Made by a program: the position numbers and the translations under genes. Below the pieces are notes generated by a model. That model had not been told where the DNA came from and made no database searches. It saw only the letters and a list, made by a program, of their open reading frames with translations. This document shows positions 1 through 6,851 of a stretch of 12,831 nt of DNA, in pieces. How positions within the stretch are numbered: position 1 is the stretch's first letter; the number at the start of each line of letters is the position of its first letter. The stretch is from an uncultured Lachnospiraceae bacterium (GTDB taxonomy: Bacteria; Bacillota; Clostridia; Lachnospirales; Lachnospiraceae), in the NCBI GenBank assembly GCA_910579085.1, contig CAJTRU010000088.1, forward strand, positions 1 through 12,831, read 5' to 3'.

Positions 1-55
1 AGCGGAAGCGTACCCCTGTATGGAATATTGTGGCTCTGGCACTAAAAACCGTCCG
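1..55. repeat. Left copy of GC-rich terminal inverted repeat
   Basis: Bases 1-55 match the reverse complement of 12740-12793 with only a handful of substitutions and a one-base length difference. The segment is clearly richer in G+C than the A/T-rich DNA around it. One frame (bases 3-80) reads as an open C-terminus ending in TAA, with residues RKRTPVWNIVALALKTVR; the right copy gives a similar reading (RKRAPLWNILALA) but has an in-frame TAG just upstream. It could therefore be the tail of a transposase-like gene or a non-coding dispersed repeat. The repeat may extend left of the window. Confidence 0.85.
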
Positions 56-110
56 CCAGTCCAACACCAACAAAAGATAACTGGAAATTATCCCGCTTTA
101 TCTATGGATA

Positions 111-139
111 TTTTATAAATAAACACATATGTATATAAT
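111..139 (+). promoter_or_regulatory. Possible promoter of the serine recombinase
   Basis: A perfect TATAAT lies at 134-139, about 24 bases before the preferred recombinase start. The -35 candidate 17 bases upstream (TTTTAT, 111-116) is weak. The stretch is A/T-rich throughout, so chance matches are likely. Confidence 0.35.
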
Positions 140-162
140 ATATTCTATAAAGGATGCAGCAT

Positions 163-1380
163 ATGTATAATAAAACTGCTTTTTATGCACGTATTTCAAA
201 GGCAGACCAGCGGAACAGTTCTATAAGTAACAGTATTAAAAACCAGACTGGCATACTTTATAATGCTGTTTCTGTCTTAAATTCTGCCAATAATAATATT
301 CCTATAAGAAATGACAGCATACAGGTTTTTGTTGATGACGGATACAGCGGCAGAAGTGCCAGACGCCCTGCTTTTAGGAAAATGCTTGCCAAGGCTGTAC
401 TTGGTGGAATTGATACTATATTAGTTAAAGATTTTTCACGTTTTAGCAGGGAACATATCTTAATGTCTGAATTTCTTGAACAGGTTTTTCCAGAAAGGGG
501 TATACGCTTTATTTCTGTAGCAGACTGCTATGACAGCGCAAAAAACCATACAAGCCTTTCAACTTCTTTTAAGAGCCTTTTTAATGAATATTACTCTAAA
601 GATATCTCACATAAAGTTAAAAGCGTATTATCTGCTAAAAAAGAAGCTGGCAGCTACTGCATGGCAAATGTGCCATTTGGTTATAACAGAGCCTCCTGTA
701 AAGATGGCAGTATAAATATAAACATTGGAGAAGCAGAAATAGTACACAAGATATTTTCACTTGCAGCAGACGGCTTTAACTGCCGTGAAATTGCAGATAT
801 ACTAAATACAGGAGGCTTTTTTGCTGGAAGAAAATATTCAGAATGGAATTCCTCTTATATCTGGTCTGTAATTAATAATCCGTTTTATACTGGCATACAT
901 GTATGGCACAAGTATGAGTCTGGCGTAAGGCTTCCTAAAGAATACTGGAAAACGGGTACTGGAAAACATAGTGCAATTGTAAGCATGGAACTTTACAATA
1001 AAGCCAGGCAAGGTACATGCAAAAGTTCCCCGAAGGGAAGACGGCATATTTTTCATGGAATTACTAAATGTAAGACATGTCATAAAGCACTATGTGCTGG
1101 AAGGCGCCAAAAGGAATTTCTTTGTTGTAACCATTGCCAGTCTGGTGAATTAAAAAAAATCCAGACAGATACCCTTTTTGAAATATGCCTTGATAAAATA
1201 AATTCTGAATTTTTAAAACAATCCTGCCATTTTAAAGATAAAAATATCTTAACTGGAATACTGGCAGACAGCAGACAATGCAGCCTTAATGATAAAGAAC
1301 TTTTGCTTCACAATTTTATACATAAAATTGAAATAGGCAACAGCCATGATATTGATATTTTCTGGAAGTTTTATTTATAA
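163..1380 (+). CDS. Compact large-type serine recombinase
   Basis: A site-specific DNA recombinase of the large serine family, which cuts and rejoins DNA through a 5'-phosphoserine link. In the 405-residue protein the N-terminal catalytic domain shows YARIS with the presumed nucleophile Ser12, the YSGR motif (61-64) and the arginine-rich KDFSRFSRE block (88-97). A Recombinase domain follows (about 165-255), then a zinc-ribbon-like segment with cysteines near 303, 306, 321/322 and 325. The family usually has 450-700 residues; the coiled-coil region after the zinc ribbon is nearly absent, but a typical closing segment (HNFIHKIEIGN) remains. An ATG at 154 is in frame, but AGGA at 151-154 is well spaced (8 bases) for the ATG at 163. 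It lies about 100 bases inside the left terminal repeat. It could be the integrase of a decayed element, a DNA invertase, or a domesticated copy. Confidence 0.9.
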   Translation: MYNKTAFYARISKADQRNSSISNSIKNQTGILYNAVSVLNSANNNIPIRNDSIQVFVDDGYSGRSARRPAFRKMLAKAVLGGIDTILVKDFSRFSREHILMSEFLEQVFPERGIRFISVADCYDSAKNHTSLSTSFKSLFNEYYSKDISHKVKSVLSAKKEAGSYCMANVPFGYNRASCKDGSININIGEAEIVHKIFSLAADGFNCREIADILNTGGFFAGRKYSEWNSSYIWSVINNPFYTGIHVWHKYESGVRLPKEYWKTGTGKHSAIVSMELYNKARQGTCKSSPKGRRHIFHGITKCKTCHKALCAGRRQKEFLCCNHCQSGELKKIQTDTLFEICLDKINSEFLKQSCHFKDKNILTGILADSRQCSLNDKELLLHNFIHKIEIGNSHDIDIFWKFYL

Positions 1381-1455
1381 AAATATGAACTGCCAATAAA
1401 CTTTTTAATTGTTTTAAGTTCCCTTGATAATGCTTATGGAAATATTTTTATTTTA

Positions 1456-1480
1456 ATTATAAAACTAACGGTTTAATTAT
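1456..1480. promoter_or_regulatory. Upstream operator-like dyad (imperfect)
   Basis: An imperfect dyad centred on base 1468, with the right arm CGGTTTAATTAT. That arm differs at one base from the right arm of the perfect palindrome centred on 1516. The left arm is less conserved. The two centres are 48 bases apart and bracket the promoter of the downstream gene, as expected for paired sites of a dimeric repressor. Confidence 0.55.
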
Positions 1481-1508
1481 TGACATTAATACTACATTTT
1501 TATATAAT
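1480..1508 (+). promoter_or_regulatory. Consensus promoter of the heme/flavin membrane protein gene
   Basis: TTGACA (1480-1485), a 17-base spacer, and TATAAT (1503-1508), a perfect sigma-A match. The -10 box lies inside a 25-base palindrome, so a strong promoter held off by a repressor is the simplest reading. Confidence 0.85.
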
Positions 1509-1528
1509 TAAACTGTCAGTTTAATTAT
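1504..1528. promoter_or_regulatory. Perfect 25-base palindromic operator
   Basis: Arms ATAATTAAACTG (1504-1515) and CAGTTTAATTAT (1517-1528) are perfect reverse complements around a single T at 1516. The site covers most of the -10 box and the transcription start. The symmetry is typical of TetR- or MarR-type repressor sites. No such regulator is encoded in the window. A close relative of this site lies upstream of the DUF4180 gene at 10593-10617. Confidence 0.75.
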
Positions 1529-1574
1529 CAGCCAGGGCATAATAGTAGTTTTTAATAAAAGGGATGGTGGTTAT

Positions 1575-2243
1575 ATGGGGATTTTTTCTGGTATTCTATG
1601 TTTAATTTGTTTCTGCCTTTTACTGGCAAAAGCAGCAACTTCAAAGCTGCATTTTAAAAATATTGATAAACTTCTGCTTAAAATACACAAACCTGTTAGT
1701 TTATTTTGTGTTATAATATGTTTTGTACATATTTTTTATGTTGTCCCAATACTTAAAAACCGGAATATGCTTATTGTAATTTCTGGAATTACTAGTGTTT
1801 TATTGATGGTTTTATTGGTTTGTTTATGCCATATAATAAAAGATAAAAAGAAAAATTTATTTTGGCACAGAACAATGGCTGTTCTTATGGCCATAGGTAT
1901 TATATGCCATTTTATTTCATATATAATAGATTTTAACAACTATAAGCAAATTGTAGCAGATATAGAAATTGATAACATTAATCTGGCAAATGTTGCAGAT
2001 GGTTTATATACAGGGGAATATGATGCAGGTTATATCTACGCTAAGGCAGAGATTAAAGTTAAAAATGGTGTAATTGTTTCAATTAACCTTTTGGAACATA
2101 GAAATGAACGGGGCAAGCTTGCAGAAAATATTATTGGAAATATAATATCAGAGCAGAAAATTGATGTAGATATAATAAGCGGAGCTACAAATTCCAGCAA
2201 TGTTATAAAAAAGGCAATTGAAAAAGCAGTTAAAAATAAATAG
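1575..2243 (+). CDS. Four-helix probable heme protein fused to an extracytoplasmic FMN-binding domain
   Basis: A 222-residue membrane protein, probably moving electrons from the membrane to a covalently bound flavin outside the cell. Four hydrophobic helices (about 4-20, 40-60, 65-86, 99-119) are followed by an FMN-binding domain (about 143-220). Histidines 38/52 and 98/112 each form an HX13H pair on helices 2 and 4, as in di-heme ferric-reductase-like membrane domains. The second domain ends with DIISGATNSS, matching the flavinylation motif (Dxx[ST]GAT); Thr205 is the expected FMN site, attached by ApbE-type transferases. Positive charges in the loops after helices 1 and 3 put those loops inside and the FMN domain outside. 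No ApbE or other redox partner is encoded nearby. The gene sits alone behind a consensus promoter with two dyads. The FMN domain is firm; heme binding is inferred from histidine spacing. Confidence 0.82.
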   Translation: MGIFSGILCLICFCLLLAKAATSKLHFKNIDKLLLKIHKPVSLFCVIICFVHIFYVVPILKNRNMLIVISGITSVLLMVLLVCLCHIIKDKKKNLFWHRTMAVLMAIGIICHFISYIIDFNNYKQIVADIEIDNINLANVADGLYTGEYDAGYIYAKAEIKVKNGVIVSINLLEHRNERGKLAENIIGNIISEQKIDVDIISGATNSSNVIKKAIEKAVKNK

Positions 2244-2378
2244 CTGCATACATATAAACAAGAAAACCAGCAAGACAAAATACGTGAAAATGTATTTATG
2301 TTAATTGGATAAAATACCAGTAACGGGCTTGCAGATTATGTTTCCGATGATTTTGGTATTATATATGACAGTATTATA

Positions 2379-2701
2379 TTAAACTACAAGGACAAATGGC
2401 TGGATAAGCTTATTGATAAATGCACTCTGTTCCCCTCCCACCTGTTTTGAAACAGTTTCCTGGTTTTTACACAGCACCAGCTTTCTTCCCGAAGATTTTT
2501 CTATGCCAAAGGTATTCTTTTTATCATAATAAGACAGTTTCTTATACTGCTCATGTTTTTTATGTCAGACTTATCTTATAAAAATTGTCTTACACCTCTT
2601 AATTGTAATATACATTTCCCATTGTCCATTAATGCAACTTCATCTGGCGGCATTAATTTTTTGCCACATTGCCAAGTGAAGAATTCAATTTTTCTTTCCA
2701 T
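2379..2701 (-). pseudogene. Decayed C-terminus of a VirD4/TraG-type conjugative coupling protein
   Basis: Read on the minus strand from 2701, the frame gives KKLMPPDEVALMDNGKCILQ followed by LRGVRQFL and a stop (2576-2578). This is the conserved end of VirD4/TraG coupling ATPases, whose usual form is close to GKCILQLRGVRPF. About 20 bases further on, in a different frame, the next conserved piece appears: KHEQYKKLSYYDKKNTFGIE, corresponding to the usual K-H-x-x-Y ... DYDKKN tail. That frame runs to a stop at 2379-2381. The catalytic Walker regions are gone and at least one frameshift separates the pieces. In conjugative elements the intact protein feeds DNA to the type IV secretion channel. 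Identification rests on remembered family motifs. Confidence 0.72.
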
Positions 2702-2854
2702 ACATTTTTCATACATATAATTTTACATGCAAGTCCTATATTATATAATGCCAAAAAACTTATCAAAATTTAAAAACCAGAAACATTAATTGAAGCAAAT
2801 CTTAAACATTTACGAGGATTACAAGATAAAACGTAAAAAATGATAAAATTTATC

Positions 2855-2883
2855 TTGACAGTTTCGATATACGGCCGTATAAT
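2855..2883 (+). promoter_or_regulatory. Consensus promoter of the blaI-type/M56 operon
   Basis: TTGACA (2855-2860), 17-base spacer, TATAAT (2878-2883). The spacer and -10 box contain a perfect 14-base palindrome, so binding there would block polymerase directly. Confidence 0.88.
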
Positions 2884-2902
2884 GTATTATACAATAGTAT
2901 AA
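2868..2902. promoter_or_regulatory. Two dyads, probable BlaI-type operators
   Basis: Dyad 1 is TATACGGCCGTATA (2868-2881), a perfect palindrome overlapping the -10 box. Dyad 2 has arms TTATAC (2887-2892) and GTATAA (2897-2902) around AATA. Both share TATAC/GTATA half-sites, a repeated pattern that suits autoregulation by the BlaI-type protein encoded immediately downstream. The ribosome binding site AAAGGAGG (2901-2908) begins inside dyad 2. Confidence 0.7.
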
Positions 2903-2917
2903 AGGAGGAATTAATAT

Positions 2918-3301
2918 ATGGGAAATACGCTAAAAAAATTAGGTGAGGCAGAACTGGAAATTATGCAGGTGATTTGGGACAATGAAAATCCTGTAACTTC
3001 AAATTATATTTTAAAAGAATTACAGGAGCGGAGGAAATGGCAGCTTTCCACGTTAATGACATCATTATCAAGACTGGCTGATAAAGGATTTATCAGTTGT
3101 GACCGTTCAACGGGAAGAAACCTGTATACTCCAGTTATTCCAGAAAATGAATACAAGACTAGAGCAAGTAAACATTTTCTCGAAAAGCTGTATAATAATT
3201 CAATACAAAATATGATAACTGCACTATATAGCAATAAAGAAATCAAAAGTTCTGATATACAGGAACTCAGAAATTTTTTGGATAGATTGGAGGACGAATG
3301 A
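2918..3301 (+). CDS. BlaI/MecI-family transcriptional repressor
   Basis: A 127-residue winged-helix repressor of the BlaI/MecI/CopY family, normal in length. It starts with the typical LGEAELEIMQVIWDNENPVT segment. The recognition region follows (QLSTLMTSLSRLADKGFI, about 42-60, with the TLMTSLSRL helix in place of the usual TVxTLLxRL). The wing is near 62-72, and the C-terminal half forms the dimerisation helices. In known systems the dimer sits on operator dyads until a partner M56 protease triggers its cleavage or release. It overlaps the M56 gene by ATGA (3298-3301), so the two are translationally coupled, and the dyads in its own promoter suggest autoregulation. AAAGGAGG lies 9 bases before the start. 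The regulon beyond this operon cannot be told from the window. Confidence 0.95.
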   Translation: MGNTLKKLGEAELEIMQVIWDNENPVTSNYILKELQERRKWQLSTLMTSLSRLADKGFISCDRSTGRNLYTPVIPENEYKTRASKHFLEKLYNNSIQNMITALYSNKEIKSSDIQELRNFLDRLEDE

Positions 3302-5259
3302 TGGGAAATATATTTTTATCTATTTTGGGAATTTCAATATCTATTGGATTAATCGTTATTGGATTGGTTTTTCTGACACCATTTTTAAACAAAAGGTATG
3401 CTGCAAAATGGAAATACCTTGTTTGGATTTTTCTTGCGTTACGGCTGCTTATTCCTTTTAGCGGGGCAAATTGGCAGCATGTTATTGACAGGATGTCACA
3501 ACCAGAAGTTGAAACGGGTTCTGGACTGGAAGAAAATAATTCAAACAATCCAACTGGCATAGCAACGCCATACCGGGGAATTGTTGTTGAGATGCCTGCC
3601 CAGATAGCTGCCCCAATCAAAGCCCCGTCTGAAAAAAATACAGCAGATATAACCATGCTTGATATAATGGCTCTTGTCTGGATAATTGGCAGCCTGGTTT
3701 TTATATCTGTACATCTTACTAGTTATTCCCATTATAAAAGGCAGGTAGTAAAAAAGGGGAGAATGATAACAGACACACGTATTTTAAACCAGGTATTCCA
3801 GCTCAAACGTGAATTACATATCAGGCGTACAGTATGTGTGATGGAATACGATGAAGCTGGAAGCCCTATGATAATAGGCTTTATAAAACCTGTTTTAGTT
3901 TTGCCAAAAGAGCAGTATGATTCTGATGATTTGTTTTTTATTTTAAAACATGAGATGGTCCATTTAAAAAGGGGTGATGTGTATCTTAAACTTCTTTTCG
4001 TAACAGCAAATGCTGTCCACTGGTTCAATCCAATAATCTGGATTATGCAGAAGGAAGCTGTTATTGATATGGAACTGTCCTGTGATGAAAGAGTTACAAA
4101 AGGCTCAAGTTTTGCATTGCGGAAAGCATATACAGAAACATTATTGTCCATGCTTCATAAGCAATGTGCCAGGAAAACTGCATTATCAACACAATTTTAT
4201 GGAGGAACAAAGATTATGAAAAAACGTTTTAAAAATATATTGATAAAAAACAGAAAGAAAAACGGGATATCTGTATTGATATGTACGGTTGCCCTGTCAA
4301 TCACTTTGGGAATGACTGTAGGATGTTCTGTTACAAAAGAGTATACGGAAAAAGAAAATACCAGAAACGTGGACACTGCAAATGAAGATATAGAAAATGT
4401 ATCCAGACAGTCCAGGCTGGAATTTGCCCAGACTGGCCAAGTGCCTGTTGACAATTCCTCTGCTGATAATAATACATTGGAAAATAAAATTACTCTTACC
4501 TTTTCAAAAGAAGGAGAACAGGAACAAAAGCAGGCTACACTTGTGGTTGGTGATGGCTATTCTTTCTATCTGCCAGATGATGAGAAGTGGTATCTTTCTG
4601 CTCCTGGCCTGTGGAAAACAGATATAAATGAACAGACCGCACTTTGGATAACGCATTTTGAAGGTAAACCAGAGAATTATGTGAACCAGAAACTTAAAAG
4701 TGATGGTTATAAAAAGGTGGACTCCTATAAATGGTGGAAACAGGAAGAAGATTTATTATATTATGCCGAACAGAAAGTGTTTGAAAATGACGTATGGACA
4801 ATATTATATTCTTATCCAGCAGACTTTGAAGAGGGATGGGGAAGAGAATTTCCTGTGATTGTGAATACATTTGCGTTATCAAATGGAACAGATAATGAAA
4901 ATCTGGATAATACCACAGGAACAAGCGGATATTTAGAAGCTGGGGATTGCCAGAAAATCAGAACTATTCTAGAGGCATTTGCAAAATCATATTTCAATGG
5001 AGATGTTGATGCTATCCAGAAGTTTCTGGCAAGTACACATAAAGGAAAAGCTGATATATATGAAAGTACAGGAACTGTAAGTGATTTAACAGTGAAGGGA
5101 TTGTCAGATACTGATGAGAAAAAGATTGAAAATGGAAAATGTAATGTTTCCATAGAATTCAGGGACAGTAACTATGAAGATATGTTTATGTATCTAACGT
5201 TTATACTTGTCAAAGAGCAAGGTGAATGGAAAATACAATTTTATGGTATTGAAGGATAA
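3298..5259 (+). CDS. M56-family (BlaR1/MecR1-like) sensor metalloprotease with unusual extracellular region
   Basis: A 653-residue membrane sensor-protease, partner of the upstream repressor. Membrane segments are visible near 5-30, 38-54, 120-142 and 323-342, perhaps also 233-250. The cytoplasmic zinc protease domain carries HEMVH (218-222) and the downstream ELSCDE (259-264) that supplies the third ligand. In BlaR1 the part after the last helix is a class D beta-lactamase-like sensor; here SxxK/KTG-type motifs are absent. Instead there is a polar linker (about 345-395), a soluble region rich in aromatics (about 398-528), and an NTF2/DUF4829-like segment (about 547-653, ending GEWKIQFYGIEG). 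The last helix ends in MTVGCS, resembling a lipobox. What it senses is unknown; cell-envelope stress or a peptide antibiotic are guesses. The start is fixed by the ATGA overlap; ATGATG gives two adjacent possible starts. Confidence 0.93.
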   Translation: MMGNIFLSILGISISIGLIVIGLVFLTPFLNKRYAAKWKYLVWIFLALRLLIPFSGANWQHVIDRMSQPEVETGSGLEENNSNNPTGIATPYRGIVVEMPAQIAAPIKAPSEKNTADITMLDIMALVWIIGSLVFISVHLTSYSHYKRQVVKKGRMITDTRILNQVFQLKRELHIRRTVCVMEYDEAGSPMIIGFIKPVLVLPKEQYDSDDLFFILKHEMVHLKRGDVYLKLLFVTANAVHWFNPIIWIMQKEAVIDMELSCDERVTKGSSFALRKAYTETLLSMLHKQCARKTALSTQFYGGTKIMKKRFKNILIKNRKKNGISVLICTVALSITLGMTVGCSVTKEYTEKENTRNVDTANEDIENVSRQSRLEFAQTGQVPVDNSSADNNTLENKITLTFSKEGEQEQKQATLVVGDGYSFYLPDDEKWYLSAPGLWKTDINEQTALWITHFEGKPENYVNQKLKSDGYKKVDSYKWWKQEEDLLYYAEQKVFENDVWTILYSYPADFEEGWGREFPVIVNTFALSNGTDNENLDNTTGTSGYLEAGDCQKIRTILEAFAKSYFNGDVDAIQKFLASTHKGKADIYESTGTVSDLTVKGLSDTDEKKIENGKCNVSIEFRDSNYEDMFMYLTFILVKEQGEWKIQFYGIEG

Positions 5260-5290
5260 AAGAATTTATAGTGTCCCTTACCTGATATAT

Positions 5291-5326
5291 TTGAAAAACA
5301 GCCCTTTTCTAAAAGAAAAGGGCTGT
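5291..5326 (-). terminator. Intrinsic terminator of the pyk transcript
   Basis: Perfect 13-base arms (5298-5310 and 5314-5326, AGAAAAGGGCTGT and its complement) around a three-base loop. On the minus strand the stem is followed by TTTTTC, so it ends the pyruvate kinase transcript. The plus strand lacks a T tract after the stem, so it is at best a weak terminator for the convergent M56 gene. Confidence 0.9.
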
Positions 5327-5391
5327 CCATAGTACAGGCAAAGTATCTTTATTGCCATAGATATCCAGTGGATATGCTTTTGGATTAGATA

Positions 5392-6810
5392 TTATTCTGC
5401 TGTTATTACCCTTATAATATTGGTTGTTCCTGATATTCCAAGAGGCACTCCTGCTGTTATTACAGCAAGCCCGCCTTTTTCAATATAACCACTCTCCTGT
5501 GCTGCTTTCATTGAATTTTTAAATAGTTCTTCTGTATCTGTTTCCTCATTAATCATTACAGGCATTATTCCCCATGACAGGCTCATCTGGTAATAAGTTT
5601 TCTTTGATGGTGTACACCCTATTATTGGTGAATATGGACGGTATCTTGAAATCATCCTTGCAGTCCTGCCAGCCTTTGTAATAGTAACTATTGCAGCAGC
5701 ATTAATGTCTATCGCTGTCATGCATGTAGCATGTGATATTGCATCTGTTACATCTGGTTTGTCCATTTTGGCAAGTATTTTAAACCTGTTATTGTAATCA
5801 ATATCCCCTTCTGCAAATTCAGTTATATCAATCATTGTTTTTAATGCTTCCACAGGGTAACTTCCTGCCGCTGTTTCGCCTGACAGCATTATTGCGCTCG
5901 TACCATCATAGATTGCATTAGCAACGTCCGTTGCTTCTGCCCTTGTAGGCCTTGGGTTCTTCATCATTGAATCAAGCATCTGTGTAGCAGTAATTACTAT
6001 CTTATCTGCATTATAAACCTTTTTAATAATTTTTTTCTGGATTACAGGTACTTCCTGGAGTGGTATTTCTACACCCATATCGCCCCTTGCAATCATTATA
6101 CCATCAGAAACCTCAAGGATTTCGTCTATATTGTCAACACCCTGCCTGTTCTCAATTTTAGAGATAATTTTTATATTATTACAATTCTTTTCTTTGAAAA
6201 TCTCCCTTATCTTTAGAATATCATCTGCACTTCTTACAAATGATGCAGCAATATAATCAACATCATTTTCAATACCAAATATTATATCAAGCCTGTCTTT
6301 CTCACTAATATAAGGCATACTAATATTTACATTAGGCACATTTATGCCCTTATGGTCTGATACAGTGCCTCCATTAAGAATACGGCACACAATGTCTGTG
6401 TCTGTTACTTCTTCTGCTTCCATTTTAATAAGGCCATCATCAATAAGGATAATTGTACCCTTTTTAACATCACCTGGAAGCCCCTTGTACGTTATTGAAG
6501 CCTCTTTTTCATTGCCTTCCACTGCCCTTGATGTAAGTGTAAAAAGTTCCCCCTCACAAAGTTCTGCCTTGCCTCCTGAAAAATTGCCAAGCCTTATCTC
6601 AGGCCCGCTTGTATCAAGCAGTATTGCAACAGGCAGCCCTAATTCCTCACGCATCTTTTTAACTTCATTCATTGTTTCAAGGTGTCCTTCCCTTGTCCCA
6701 TGTGAAAAGTTAATCCTTGCAGTATTCATGCCATTTAGCATAAGTTCACGCAAAACACCGTCTTTCTTGGTTGACGGGCCCAATGTACAGATAATTTTTG
6801 TTTTTCTCAT
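5392..6810 (-). CDS. pyk: Pyruvate kinase
   Basis: Catalyses phosphoenolpyruvate + ADP to pyruvate + ATP, the last step of glycolysis, in the cytoplasm. The 472 residues match the standard form without the extra C-terminal PEP-utiliser domain found in Bacillus. Visible landmarks are the N-terminal KTKIICTLGPS, NFSHG (34-38), DTSGPEIR (66-73), ISKIENRQG with catalytic Lys218, IARGDMGVEIP (240-250) and ATQMLDSM with PRPTRAEATDVANA. Glu71 in GPEIR marks the potassium-dependent type. Position 68, usually lysine (DTKGPE), is serine here. GGAGG lies six bases before the ATG. It follows the two-helix membrane protein gene by only 41 bases and ends in a strong terminator, so it probably shares the transcript that begins at the penicillin-binding protein gene, though a promoter of its own in the A/T-rich gap is possible. 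Confidence 0.97.
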   Translation of the reverse strand: MRKTKIICTLGPSTKKDGVLRELMLNGMNTARINFSHGTREGHLETMNEVKKMREELGLPVAILLDTSGPEIRLGNFSGGKAELCEGELFTLTSRAVEGNEKEASITYKGLPGDVKKGTIILIDDGLIKMEAEEVTDTDIVCRILNGGTVSDHKGINVPNVNISMPYISEKDRLDIIFGIENDVDYIAASFVRSADDILKIREIFKEKNCNNIKIISKIENRQGVDNIDEILEVSDGIMIARGDMGVEIPLQEVPVIQKKIIKKVYNADKIVITATQMLDSMMKNPRPTRAEATDVANAIYDGTSAIMLSGETAAGSYPVEALKTMIDITEFAEGDIDYNNRFKILAKMDKPDVTDAISHATCMTAIDINAAAIVTITKAGRTARMISRYRPYSPIIGCTPSKKTYYQMSLSWGIMPVMINEETDTEELFKNSMKAAQESGYIEKGGLAVITAGVPLGISGTTNIIRVITAE

Positions 6811-6851
6811 ATCCAGCCTCCATTTTGGTAATTTTAAATAATATAATTTTA

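Larger units (their letters stand above)
2244..2917. other. 674-base gene-free stretch: conjugation-gene debris and regulatory region
   Basis: No intact gene is seen. The minus strand at 2379-2701 carries recognisable VirD4/TraG debris (separate entry). On the plus strand, 2314-2448 is open without a start and reads LADYVSDDFGIIYDS and onward; I do not recognise it, and it overlaps the debris, so it may be meaningless. The last 70 bases hold the promoter and dyads of the BlaI-type gene. No clear terminator for the upstream FMN gene was found. Confidence 0.6.

Noticed and set aside
3..80. C-terminus of a transposase-like gene ending at base 80
   Set aside because: The reading is plausible, but the right-hand copy has an in-frame stop next to the shared segment and divergence begins within the supposed coding region, so it is reported only as a repeat.
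4812..5153. 113-codon open frame on the minus strand within the M56 gene
   Set aside because: Antisense to a well-supported gene; no start signal and no recognisable family.
6344..6841. 165-codon open frame on the plus strand
   Set aside because: It is the antisense shadow of pyk, with Ser/Pro/Ile-rich composition and no ribosome binding site.
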